Assembly (NCBI GenBank): GCA_020746105.1
Contig: CM036622.1
Coordinates: 19,569,487-19,633,486, forward strand
Source of the DNA: Trogon surrucura
Taxonomy: Eukaryota > Chordata > Aves > Trogoniformes > Trogonidae
Direction: 5' to 3'
DNA length: 64,000 nucleotides
Shown here: piece by piece, positions 47,430 through 60,240 of the stretch
Numbering within the stretch: position 1 is the first letter of the stretch
Layout: every line of letters begins with the position of its first letter
Program-made: the position numbers and the translations under genes
Notes under the pieces: generated by a model
The model's input: the letters and a program-made list of their open reading frames with translations, nothing else
Databases searched by the model: none
What the model was told of the DNA's origin: nothing

Positions 47430-49024
47430 CATATAAATACACCACCCAGGACAACTGGTTCAGAAATTTGCTGCAGATAACTGTTGCAAGTTTAAGTGGA
47501 AAGAGGTAATATTTTCACTCTGTATGAAGTTGCTTCTTAGTTCCCATTTCAATGGCAATTTGTGACCATTAACTTGCATCATACCATAATCAGAGTAGTA
47601 TTTTTAGGAACCTTAACTTCTGCACTGATAACTCCCAAAATTTAAACATAAAGACCAAAGACATGAGCAAGCCATGTGATACACATCAGAACTACAGGCT
47701 ATTTCCCAGTATACCTGAAACACTTTGCTTTCAGGAGATCCTTAAAAACTTCTTATTTGTGTGTTAATGATCAAATTACTCTTAGAATCTGTATTTTGAC
47801 TTAATGATCTAGTGTAGAAGAAGAGACTGGCTCAACACCAATTCTCTTCGCTGCATTCAGTGGTAATGGGAAACAGTGCACCAAGAACAGAAGGTCTCCA
47901 CAGCAGACAAAAGAGTGAATTCTCACACTCAGGTCGATGTTCTAACAATACAGTTTGGAAAAGAACACGGGCATCTCAGAGCATTACAGCCCTATACTAC
48001 ACAGGGTGTTCATCATGCACAGAAAGTTGTACAAAGTGGGATTAGTGAAACCAGTTTGCTATTTACCTTCCTCTGCCACTTAGATGAAGAGAGATGAGGT
48101 TTCGTCCATTTGTAAGTTCATCAAGTGCAAGAGAATCATTTGACTCTTCTGTTAAACTCCGCTTGATTTCCTTATCCTACCTAGAATAATAAACACTCAG
48201 CTAACAGACGACTTTAAGACTCACACCAATCTGTTCGTAGGAAATAAAGCTGTAATTCCATATGAACTTTCTCAGCACTAGTGTTAATACCTTTCTTTCC
48301 CCAGATGCTAAAACAGGTTCTGTTCCTTGCTCCCATTTCTCAGCCACACAGGTATTTCTTGGCCAGGCATAGGAGGTGGAAGACTAGTCGCTAGTAAAAC
48401 CCCCAGTCTAAACCACACACAGCTCAGGGCTGTCATTTAATTCCACAGTTGAAGTGACAGCCACTCTACAAGGAAGGCCTATACTTTCTGCACTCCTCCT
48501 TTACCTCCCACCTCCTCTTCACTACTCCTTCAATCTCAGTGAAAACATTTGGGTATCTTTGCTAGAAAGAGAAAGTTAATTCCTGAATAAGCTATTTTCT
48601 ATCTGACCCTGGGATCGGAATAGCAGTAGGGCCAGCACAAGGGAGAAGGAAAAACCTGCAACTAAGAATACGGAGACATCTGATGACAACGATTTTTTGA
48701 ATATCAGCTGAGCTGCAGTACTGCGCTGCACAGTTCAGTTCTGGTTCTTTGCCAACCTCACAGCTGAAAATCAGTGTAAATCTTCTCTTTGATAGAATTC
48801 ATCTCAAGTTCTAACTGGAAGAACAGCATCTAACCTGAGCTGAGTCTGGTAAGTCAAAGAGGCTTTAAACAAAACAGACTATCATATTCTTTAAATGATT
48901 TGCATTTACCTTCTTTAAGCCTGTTATGGTGTCACTAAGCTAGTAAAAATCAGCTGCATATTTTATAAGAAAGATGGGGGACAGACTTCTTTGTGGGGCC
49001 TGCAGTGACAGGCCAAGCAGAATG

Positions 49025-49270
49025 ATTTTAAAATAGAGGGTAGATTCACTTTCAATGTGAAGAAAAGATATATTTTTTTTTATTATTATGAGGGTGGTGA
49101 AACAGTGGAAGAATAGGTTGTCCAGAGAGGTTGTAGATACCCCACGCCTGGAAATATCTACGGTCAGGCTGGACAGGGCTTTGAGCAACCTGATCTAGTT
49201 GAAGATGTCGCCGCTCAGTTCAGGGAGGATGGACAGGATGACCTTCTAAGGTGTCTTCTATGATTCTATG
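49025..49270 (+). mobile_element. CR1 LINE 3' fragment (plus)
   Basis: Plus-oriented diverged CR1 in TRIM71 intron 1: gtgaaacagtggaagaatag, gttgtccagagaggttgtag, caggctggacagggctttga, gcaacctgatctagttgaag and terminal ctatgattctatg. Confidence 0.9.
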
Positions 49271-52200
49271 TTTTAGAGACTGGTGATGTGACAACACAGG
49301 GTCAATCAAGTTATCTTGGCTAAAAGTGAGGGTTTATTACAGGAAACATCTGTTGGCTCCAGCATACTACAAAATTGCATCCTCTGTGTTCTGAATTAAA
49401 GCCTTATGAATAGGACTTCATGGGAACTCTAGCACTCAGGCACCCACCTGGAACTGCAGCATCCCAAGTACTTCTCTCAGCAGCACCTCTACCAGCTAGA
49501 GAACCCTCTCATCCACTCTCAACATGGAGAGAGCACTACACCACTCACCTGGACTTTGCCCATCTAATCAGGTAGTTTTCTAAAAGCTCTAAGGCACAAG
49601 GTAACTTCACCAGCTGATCTAAACACACCACCTCAGAGATTCCAGTTACTGATGGACTGGAAAGAACATCTCGCATCCACCTTAATTCTCCCTAGAGTAG
49701 GGATAAGCAAGGCTTAACATTAATAAGAGGTTGCACAGGTATGATTATCCTACAGTGGAGTATCTTTTAAGTACTGCTTAACAGTGCATCTACATTCCAC
49801 AATTTTCTTTTAAAGAAAATGTTTGGGCTAAGGAAAAACTGTATTTCTATTCTTTTGTCAAATTTGCAGCATCTGCTTCAGTTCTAAAGCAGGTAAAGTA
49901 GCCAGCCAGTGAGAAGTCAGCTCTTTTACAGATTTCAATAGGGGAGATCAGCCTGTGCTTCAATGTGCAACTCATTAGCTGTTTAAATGCAGCTTCTGTG
50001 CCAAATCTACATGACACGAGTAGCAGCAGGGTGGTCTTGGCACAGGGGACAGTGGGTGGATCTAAATATTCAACAGTTCGAGCAAGCAAGTTAACAGCCT
50101 GCTGTGGAAGCAGACATTCGAGTGGGTCAGGACCCAGTTCTACTTTCCAGCCCATCTGTCCAAGTCACTCCTGTAAGTCCCTGCAAATCCTTCACTGAGC
50201 CTCCCTAACTCTTCGGCTTTCTGAAAGTTACACTGTCTTTTAAAGTTCTCTGCCAAAGCTTCCCCATGATTTCAGCCATGCTGTAAATCGTAACGGGTTG
50301 ACAACTGCTTTGCTCTTGCGCGTGCTGCTTTGTCTCTTGGAGAAAACCAACAAAATTTCAGTATCTCGACAAACTTACCTAACACATTTTCCCTCTTTCT
50401 GCACTGCTCAGCATTCCAGCTTTTGAATTTTTTTCTTTCCATGCACAGGAAGGGTTACGAGTCAGGGTACACTCAAGGCTCCCATGTCCTGCTCTGTGAC
50501 TAACATCAGTATAGGTCTCACCTCTCCACATCTACGTTCCTCAGCTCCGTGCTGTTCCTACAGCACCGCAGAACATTATCCCTTCATTACGGTCCTTGGC
50601 AACTGTTGACCTTCACATGGAAAGGTGACGACAGCAAGGATGCTATTATATGCCTTGCGAGCACATAGCCAGAAAATGGTTTTGTCTCTGATATCAGGAG
50701 ACAAACCTTATTCTTTCTGATTCGATGGGGGAAAGGAGTGGGAAGAGCAACAACCCTCAAGCTCCCAGGTGTCACTCAAGGGCCAGCTAGTCCACATGCC
50801 AGTTGTGAAACATCTTAAGCAGATGGGGTGTGTGCAGTTTGCCAGAGAGGTTTCCTGATCCCAGGACAAACGGGTCTTTTGTAGGATTAATTTTATTATA
50901 ACGTTAGTCTGTAGTCAAGCCACCACTACCTAAGAAAGCTTACTTTGGTGCAACAGATTCCTATTAATATTTTTAGAGGGCTTCTCTGAGAGGTCAGAAA
51001 GCCCATCAAGCTAGACATCTTAAATTCATAATACTTAATTGTTAGGGGAAAACTGAGAGAGTATGAGGAGAAAGAACACATTTATCCAGAGGAACAGCAG
51101 CTCTACCTATTTGCGCTTTGTGATAGGTTCTACCTCGTTTCTTTTGGTTTATGTGGTTGGCTGGTTTTCTTTTTTTTTTTTCTTTAAGCAGCATAGAAAA
51201 CTATTCTTTAGAATGAGTTTGTGCTTTTACCTTCATACAGTATAGTGCTTCAGTTACATTACCTAGTATTTAGTTTTTACACGAAAAAAAGATTGGAAGT
51301 GCATGTTTGAAAACTCCCACAGTTGAACCATCCCATGAATTTAATCTGTAAAGTCAAACTGCAACGGCTAGAGAATACTAGAAAATTAAGTACTAGAAAA
51401 CTAAGCAATTATGAATTCCGAGCCTACTTGGCAATGTCATCATCTAGTTGTTCCCTCTTCTTATGTAGCCTTACTGACAGTAACAAGGGAAGAACATAAG
51501 AACCAAAAGTCAAAATAACTAGCAGAGAACAGTGCTCAAAAAAGTAATAAATTTCAGATAAAATTATTTTTATATGGAAGTACCATTAATATAAAATCAA
51601 AAGTATGAGGTAGCTTAATATCCTTCAATTCCATCTTCAAGTGCATACTCTATTTGGAGGAGGTTCATCTCTGCACTGTGTTTAAAATTATTTTAATACC
51701 ATTACATTATCTCTACAGAACTTAAAAAAAAAAGCACCTCTTTATATCTTTTTTTTAAAAAAAGAAGGATTTGTGTTGGGTTGATGGAAGAAAATATATA
51801 AAAACTTTGATATTAACAAATCTCAAGGTCCTGTTTACAGAGGGGGTTGTTAACATATATTTAGCAAAATGAAGCAATTCAGGTATCTAACACCACCATT
51901 CCTAGACTCCGGAAATTCCAGTTTGAGGAACAGCCTGGTAGGCAAGATCAGTCCACATCCTTGTACAAGACACTGTCCCTTCCCACATTTCCACTCTCAG
52001 CTCTTTAACAGATTTACCTACTCTTATGCAAGCTGGTATGACTACAGACATAGCAATTACTTAAGAGATTAAGCTGTTTGCAATGACTCCTTGTGGCAAG
52101 ACTCAAACTCTTACACACACAAAATATCAAATAACCTCCATCAGTTTAAATTTAGAAGTAGAAACATAGTGATCCTATGGCAGGTTATATTATGTGGGGT

Positions 52201-55200
52201 AAATCCAAGTAACAGTAGCAGAAATATATGCATTAGGACATAAGCTGATCACTTTGGTTATTGTAGGAAGGAATTCCTTCCTCAAATGCATTTTCTTGGG
52301 GGGAAACTGCCCAGCTGGCCAAGCACTTGGGGCAGATAGGAGGGCGAAGAAAGTGTCATCCTTCTTTTCGCCCCACCACTGCAGCATTAGGCAGCCTGGG
52401 TGCCTGATGGGAATAGTATAGCTCTGCTGCTCCTCCTGCCTTGCACCTCTTCTGTCTTCAGAGAAAAGTTGTAACAAGAACAGCCATGGTACTGAACTCC
52501 CCAGCAGGAGCTGTTAATTTTTTTTTTTTACCTTCTTTAATTGTGAAACAAGCCATGCCTATTAAACAAGTCCAGTTACCACTAGTGTCATATGCACTTC
52601 AAACTCAGGTCAAAGTGAATATGGCAAACTATAGCCTTTTATTAGGAAATACAGGCAAGACTCTTGTCTGGGAAAACTGACATATAAACCCATTCCAAGT
52701 GTTTTACACTGCAATGTTTTTAGTTACTGCTTATGTGGAACAGGTTTTGCGGGAAGCACAAAGGCCGCACTGAACGGCCCCGTTCTGCTCTTTGCTTTCC
52801 CTGCTCTTGTCCCAAACGCTATTTTTACAGCAACTACATACCCACATTCCAAGTCCTTACCGAATAAGGCCTTTGAAGGAACTGATCTCCATCGCAAACC
52901 AAAAATGGCCAACGTGAACATTTGGAAGGTATCTTTTCAAAAATTACTCAAACTCTCCCCTTACACCATCATCCTCAAATGTCACACACTAAAAATATGC
53001 ACATGTAAAATTTTTACTAGCTTAAGTACACATGTTTCAGAGCAGGAAGAAAAAAAAAACTACAACATGTTGAGATTTCAGTTGAGATTCCTCATAAAAA
53101 ACAAATCTTAACTAAAAACAAAATTGGAGTGCATTGACAGGAAAGGAAAAAAAATATATTGTTAGAGCTAGACCCAGGCAGTAGTTTCTAAATACATATT
53201 ATATATGCATACTGTATCAGGGTTCATCAGTTAAGACCATCAAAACGTACCATCCACATCAAAAATAATCACTATTTGCTCCCAGCATAGGACTTGGTAC
53301 ATAGACCAGAATATCTCATTCAGGGAAACAACGTTGTCTTTGAGGATCAAAGCTTTGAGGCTTGTAGTAGAATGCCAGACTAAATTTGTCAGGTTAATAT
53401 GCTTGTTACAATTCCTCTTAATTTGAAGGAGGATTATACAATCATGTTTTATGAAAGACTCCTCGTGAAAGCATTATCCTATGGGTGCCAGTGCACTATT
53501 GCTTCCAACCGAACTCTAGTATTTAATGTTTGTTTTGGAAGACCTAGCTGTCTTAACAGCCACAGGGCATTTCAATAATCATATAACAAACACTACTGCA
53601 GGTTACTCTTTAATCCCTTGCAAGTGAATGAGTAAATTCTTGTCCATCTATCATATAGTGACATAGCTCTGCAGTTACTGCCAAAAAAAAGTACTGTAAA
53701 TCATAGAAGGAAAAACATCTAAGAATAAGGAGATCACTTCCAGGAAGTCAGAAGTGTTTACACACTATTTTTTTTCCCTGTCACTATAGAACAGTAAGAA
53801 CAACAGACAAGCATTTGTTTACAAGCCATTAACGCAAAATGAGAGACATTTTTATTTCTATCTGAAGACTTAAGACAAGTTCTAATGGACAATTTAAGTA
53901 TCTCTAGCTGTTCGCCTCTCCAGCAACAGATCAAAAAGCAAGACCTCGTAAGTTTCAGAACTCTAAATTAATCACTTACCTGCCTCTCACTTATTTCCAA
54001 AGGGGAGAAGTACACGTACAAGCATGTTTAAAGCCTATGTTCCCCTCTCAACAAACTGGCCTTTGTTATTATTTGCTTTCAGCCTCCCCTCCCTGAAAAA
54101 AAACCTTTTTGTCTTTCTGTCATAAATTTAAGTGTTGCACTCTTTTCCTCATCGAGAGCACTTAAGATTGCTTTCCTCTTCAATTTGAGAGAGGCAGAAG
54201 AAGGCAAGATGAATATTCAGTTAAGTGAAAAACTAAAGCAGAACAGAACTGCTACTCCTTTAGACTGCAGGGTAGATTTGCGATACTTAAAGACAATTAA
54301 TAAGAAACACATAATTGCCGTTTGACAATCGACACCACCACTGAGTAGTAGGTTCAGTTTTGTACAATCTTCCATCCTAATCAAGGTTTAAGTTATAATC
54401 AATACACACAATATTTTTAACTCATTCCGTAGAGCAAATACAGGGTATGTGCTCCTACAGCCACCAAATAATAGTATTATAGTTTTGGTCTACCCAAACT
54501 ATCCTGAGGTGCTGCCACCCTGACACAATCCAGAGATGTACTTCAGGGACCTTCTAAGAATTTAAAAGCACTTGGAAGGATTTAAACATTTTAAAAATTC
54601 AGTGAAAGCATCAACCTTTTCAACAGCAGCATCAACCATTCCACATAACATTAGCTTTAGACTGCTTAGGAAAGTAAGTTTTACTCTAAAGTTTAACTGT
54701 AGCCTTATTTAAATCAGGATAAACATAACTATAGCCTTAAATTAGTATAACTATAGAAGACTTCCTCAATCACCAGTGAAGGGAAGAAAAGCTATCTAGG
54801 CTGAACTAGAGAAGAGTCAAACGTGACTCACTTTTCCAAAGGATGAAACAAGGGAAAAGGGATGACTAAGAAGTTAAATCCTTGCCCAACTCCTGAAAAG
54901 AAAAATATGCACTAGTCTTACTAGCAAAAAGTTATTTTTGTGTAATATCTGCACTGTCTTGTTATATGATACAATTCTAAGGAAGAGACCATTCTTACAG
55001 GGAAAGCATATGAGAACGCACCACAAACATCTACATCAAAACCAGCTATTTCTGAGAGTCTGACTGCAGTTTCAGTACACTAAGTCACCAAAAGGCCAGG
55101 TTTACACAAGGTACAATTTTCACTATCCCCAAAGGAGAAAGCAGGTAGGCGAGGCAGAAATTTTATCTCTGCACTGTGAGCAGAAAGCTTTTATGAACAC

Positions 55201-56163
55201 TTTGTACACAACAAGCACTGCATGTTAACCCATGATTATTAATATTATGTATTGTCAAATTAGTCCTACATGTTGCCTGCCTTCTGAGAAGTCTGAGGTC
55301 ATAGATTAGATTTATTCTCTCTAAAAGAGAAAAGAAAAAAACCAAACCAACACATCTGCAATCCAGGCAGTAGAACAAAACATGCTTAACCAGATTTCCA
55401 AGCACAAGACAATTAACCTATTGAGTAGAAAGTCTTTAGACCAAGCACATAAGGAAGCTGCAGGGTACGCCTCTAGAATATTCTTCCATAGTGTTTTTGT
55501 AGTGTTTTCAAGCACAGGAACTCCCAAAGACAATTATGTCAAATTAAAGAGGAAGGCTAGGCTTTTGGACAGCGTTGTCTCATGCACTTCTCTCAGCACT
55601 GGTGTGCCCCGCTAGGTGAGCACTCTGCTGTTTTCCTAAAGAAGTTTAGCTTAGTCTATGACTGTGTAATACGACCAAGAGTCCATAGGAGAATTAAAGC
55701 TCCCCAAGTTAACACAATGAGGAATTCAGGAAAACCTGAGTCTATACTTTTGTCCTCTACAAAAAGCTCAGCTTGTTGCACGCCACATATCCCCTTCGCT
55801 ATCAAAGTAACAGAGCAACTTTAAGAGCCACACACAGGCAAGTACCTTTGGTAGCTTACTACCAAGGCAGACCAGACCTACTGCATCAGGAACATCGTTT
55901 CCTGTAATGCTGCTTTCAAGTAATAACCAGACCCACTGATTCACTTAAGATTTAATGAGATTACAGCTTGAGGTGATTTGACTGGAGACCATAAAAGTTT
56001 TAGGAGCCCATCTGCTCTGCAAAACTAACCTCTTGCACACAAGCCCGAGTATGAGCTGACCTTTGAGAGCTGCAGGGTAGTTCAGGCAGGAATCAAGTGC
56101 CAATTGGCACTTGATGGGCAGCCAGAGCAGACAAAACAAGAGATTTGCACTTTGAGGCAAAGA

Positions 56164-56223
56164 GGAGTTTCCATATGCATCAGTACTCAAGGGGGAGTTT
56201 CCATATGCATCAGTACTCAAGGA
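56164..56223. repeat. 30-nt tandem duplication
   Basis: Two adjacent 30-nt units, each containing ggagtttccatatgcatcag then tactcaagg, differing only at the end of the unit. The near-identity suggests a recent event. Confidence 0.92.
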
Positions 56224-59200
56224 GAATCTTTCCAAGCAATCAACGGTCTTTTCATGAAGAAAAGGCTACTCACCTTACGGTGCTTTCCCCACCATTACTG
56301 CACCATTAATAACAAATTCAAATTGAATTGGCAATGCCTGCAAAATTATCGGTATTGCAAAACCCTAATGTAGCATTCACCTTGTATGCACACTAAAAAT
56401 TCATGACAAAGTACTCCTGATGAACTGATTAAATGTTGCAGTGCTTATTTAAAAAAAAAAAAAGGAAAAGGAAAAAAGTGTAAGTCGGTTCCTATTTTAC
56501 TTTACACTTGTCCCCACCAAGAGCAGGCACGTGTATTTTTTACGAACCAACTGTTTATTTTTGTGATGTTTCCCAGTATCAGAACAAACTGACTGTTCTT
56601 TTAAATATAAAAAAAATACTTAGATGTGGAGAGACTGAGGACAGAATGGCAAAGAGCTACTGGTTTTACTCTTTTACTTTTTTTACAGACCTGTTAAAAA
56701 AAGGTAGCATTTCAACAAGACTGCCATTAAAATCCTTTAAGACTAGATGTAAATGCTGGACAAATATCCACACTTGGTTTCTCTAAACCTGATCTTGTTA
56801 GCTGTAGAAGAGACAGTCACTGGAAAGCCGCATTTTGTAGCAGAAAAATTAGGTTCTGTTATTCTTCTTTCTCCCTTGTAGGCCAAGATGTTTTGTTGTT
56901 TTGTTCTCACTTTGGGAACAGGCCTCAATATGCAAGTTACATCTGGAAACAGACAACAGCCAACTGCCCAGCAGTATTGGAAAATTAAAACATTGGGTCA
57001 GACTCAAACGGACGAGGAAGCCAAAGGTCAAAGCAGCATTAAATCATTAGTTTCCCAGCTGCCACCAAGGCATGGAGCTGACCTTTGATTTTGTAAGAAG
57101 TGGCCCAAGCAATTTTCTGGTGGCAATATGGGCAATCTGGCACAGTGGAATATTATCCTTGAAATGAGTGGGTGGGAGGGAAGGAGGAGCTTAAGGGCTT
57201 GCAGGCAAAGATTAAACTAACTCTTTCATAATCTCTCCAAGACCAAATTTGCAACTGTGATGCCGTAAGTGCAAACAATTAATATGAAATCAAACTTTAA
57301 AGCAAAGATAATCAAGCATTTGAATCACTGAAGTATCTTTTATGCACCTAGCAAGAAGAACAAGCAGAATTTAGGACTTAATTAATGCACTTTAGAGGAT
57401 ACTTCTTTCCTGGAATGACTTAAGTTTTCAGAAATTACAGTTGAAAGCAGTTTACTTAGTTGCCTACTTTTAAAACAAAACATCAGAGACACATCACGCT
57501 TCTTCATATTGAGGACCAGAACACTGCATTTAGTCTATTTGTATCCCCATTAACACTCACTTTTTTTTTAAACACAGCTGAGGTAGCAAAGACAGAAAGC
57601 AAAGGACAGTTTATTTTGTCTTTCTCTAGCCTCCATGATCTTAAATTTCATCTACTACTGCCCTTCAGTAATACTTCCCAACCGGCCCTTATAAACTGTC
57701 CTGCTGAACACTTGTGATCTATGTGCCGAGTTCTGGTCTGGCCGCTTCCGAGTTCCTAGAAAGGGGTTGGTTTTACTGCCACTTGGCCAAGAGCAGCACA
57801 GGTATCAAAGTCGCTTCTGACGCACACATGAGGAGCACGTTTGATCCTCCATTAGCAGCCAAGCACGTGCACATACATGCAAAACCAGTCTGCATGCAAT
57901 CAGCTGTAAAGAGACTTCTACATGTATTTAAGACATCTCTATACATATTTTCTTAAGGGATTTCAAGCTATTTCCTTACTCTAACAGGGTCACCCAGCCC
58001 ACGCTTTAATATAAGGGGTGGGGGGCAGGGAAAAAAAAAAAAAAGAAAAAAAGGACACCGCAAAAACAAAGGTATTGCTTTCCTTTGTGTTTTATGGAGC
58101 AGCTAGTTGCTCAAACATGGCACAAAGAGCCATCCTATGCCCCAGTGTTCCAGAATTAGTTACTATTGCTCTTCACACAGGAAACTTAAGACTAAAAGAC
58201 ACAAGAGCAATTTGGGGACAGTCATATTCACAACCCCTAACAGAGGGTACAAGGAAGCACGTAGAAAGGGAGTAGCAGTATTTTCAGAAAATTGTAATTA
58301 GGCATTAACGATTTGAGTAAAAACACATCTCTTTGCTGCCAGCCTCCAGGATGTGTTTGAGTTTTTTAACTGCAATCGGTGTTTTCACTGGTAAGGCGAA
58401 AAACACACCACCCTTAAAATACTTTAGTGAATAACGAGCAGAACCACCTCTCTTTCCACACTCATTTTTTTCTAGGAAACATTTAAGATTACACAGCCAA
58501 TATAAACATAACACATTCTGAATGTACAAACTGTTGTTATATACAGGTCACAGAGCTAACCACAAGAAGCAAGACGTCTTTCTCCAAAGAGCCTAATGCT
58601 TTAATGTTCGAACCAGTGAAAGCATATTAAAGACTGCTTCAACAACAAATACACTAAACCAGAAAATCAACAAACACACACTGGTAATTTCTTAAGAGGA
58701 AGCAACTTCAAAGTTCATCCAGTTGGCAAATTGAGAGAGATAGAAGCGGACAGTTGATCTTAACCCTTTCTGCAGATACCAAATTCAGGTAGCATTTAAG
58801 GAGCAAAACAAGTAACCAGAAGCATTCTATTACAGAGACCTGGAGGACACATGCCTCTTCATCAAGACTTTTCAGAGAGTTCTTTAAAAAAAAAAAAATC
58901 AAAACACCCAGAATGCTAACCAAGCAAAAAAAATCAGTTTACTCTCATTAGCACAAACTCAAATTCACTACCGAGACACCACACAAGTGTTACCCTTACT
59001 TGCATGCAGCTGCACATGTCCACTGGTTTCCTACACAGAAGATAGGTTCTACCACTGCAACTTTCACTCCAAGAGAGAGACGACAAAGCTTGCATCAAGT
59101 CTGTAAGCTACAACTTGGGTTAACTCTTATGATTATTGCTGCACTACCTTCCACGGTCCTGAGGAGTGTAAGATGTACAAAGGTTAAAAAAGCACCTTCC

Positions 59201-59852
59201 TAAAAAGCTATTTCTCACATTTTTAGTTTTAAAAACAAAATAGTTCTCAAACAGGTCAATCATCAAAACTACATTGGTTTCAGATAGGATAAGGCAGCTA
59301 TTTCTGGAATTGGATACTACACTGACACAGCTTCTGCCACAAAAACTTATGAAATCCAGCTACTCAGATACCTTCTCTCCTGAAAAGATACTTCTGTCTA
59401 CCGCTTGAGCTAGAAATGAAGAAAGAAAGTATGCCCTAGAGCTCTTCAGGGGTTCAAGTATAGCCTCTGAACCATAAACAGCAGCCAAAGGCCATTCCAG
59501 CACTAAAGGTAGTCATCTGCTCCTCAAAAGAACTCGGCATAGAAGAGGAATCATCCATGGGACTAACTAGCCCCAATCTTGCCTCAACCCTATTTCTAGC
59601 TGCCACGTGAAACTGAAAATATATTCGCTGCTTATATTAGAAAAAGACATTTTTCATTAGACCTCCATTCTCATATCTGGAAATGGACTAGAGCCAGGAC
59701 TTTTGAGTTTATAGTAGAAGAAACACACCCTAGAACTTGAAACTACTGACAAGAAACTCTTGGAGAATCACTAATGTAATGATTTTTGCAAGTATCCAGT
59801 CTCAATTATGAAAACAATCCTATGTATGCTCACATAACTGAACTTTTAGAAA

Positions 59853-60240
59853 TCACAGAATCATAGATTCATAGAACATTTTCAGCTGGAGGAGGCCTTC
59901 AAGATCACAGAGTTCAATCTTTATCCCAGCTCTATCACCACCACTAAACCATGTCCCTCAGCACAACACCTACCTGTCTCTTAAACACCTCCAGGGATGG
60001 TGACTCAACCACCTCCATGGGCAGCCTGTTCCAATGGCTGACAACCCTTTCAGTACAGAAATTCTTCCTAATATCCAACCTGAACCTCCCCTGGCGCAAC
60101 CTAAGACCAATTTCCCTTGTCTTATTCACTCGCCTCAAGGGAGAACAGACCAACCCCTGCCTCGCTACAACCTCCTTCCAGGTAGTTGTAGAAAGTGATA
60201 AGGTGTCTCCTCAGTTTCCTCTTCTCCAGGCTAAATAAGT
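59853..60240 (-). mobile_element. CR1 LINE 3' fragment (minus), sister of the 39.9-kb copy
   Basis: Antisense CR1: cacagaatcatagattcata, accatgtccctcagcacaac, ctcttaaacacctccaggga, cctgttccaatggctgacaa, up to cttctccaggctaaataagt. It keeps the ORF2 C-terminus (59,944-60,153, [20 protein letters not shown] then [16 protein letters not shown]). It is the same subfamily and orientation as the 39.9-kb copy, roughly 93% alike over the shared part by eye. Confidence 0.94.
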
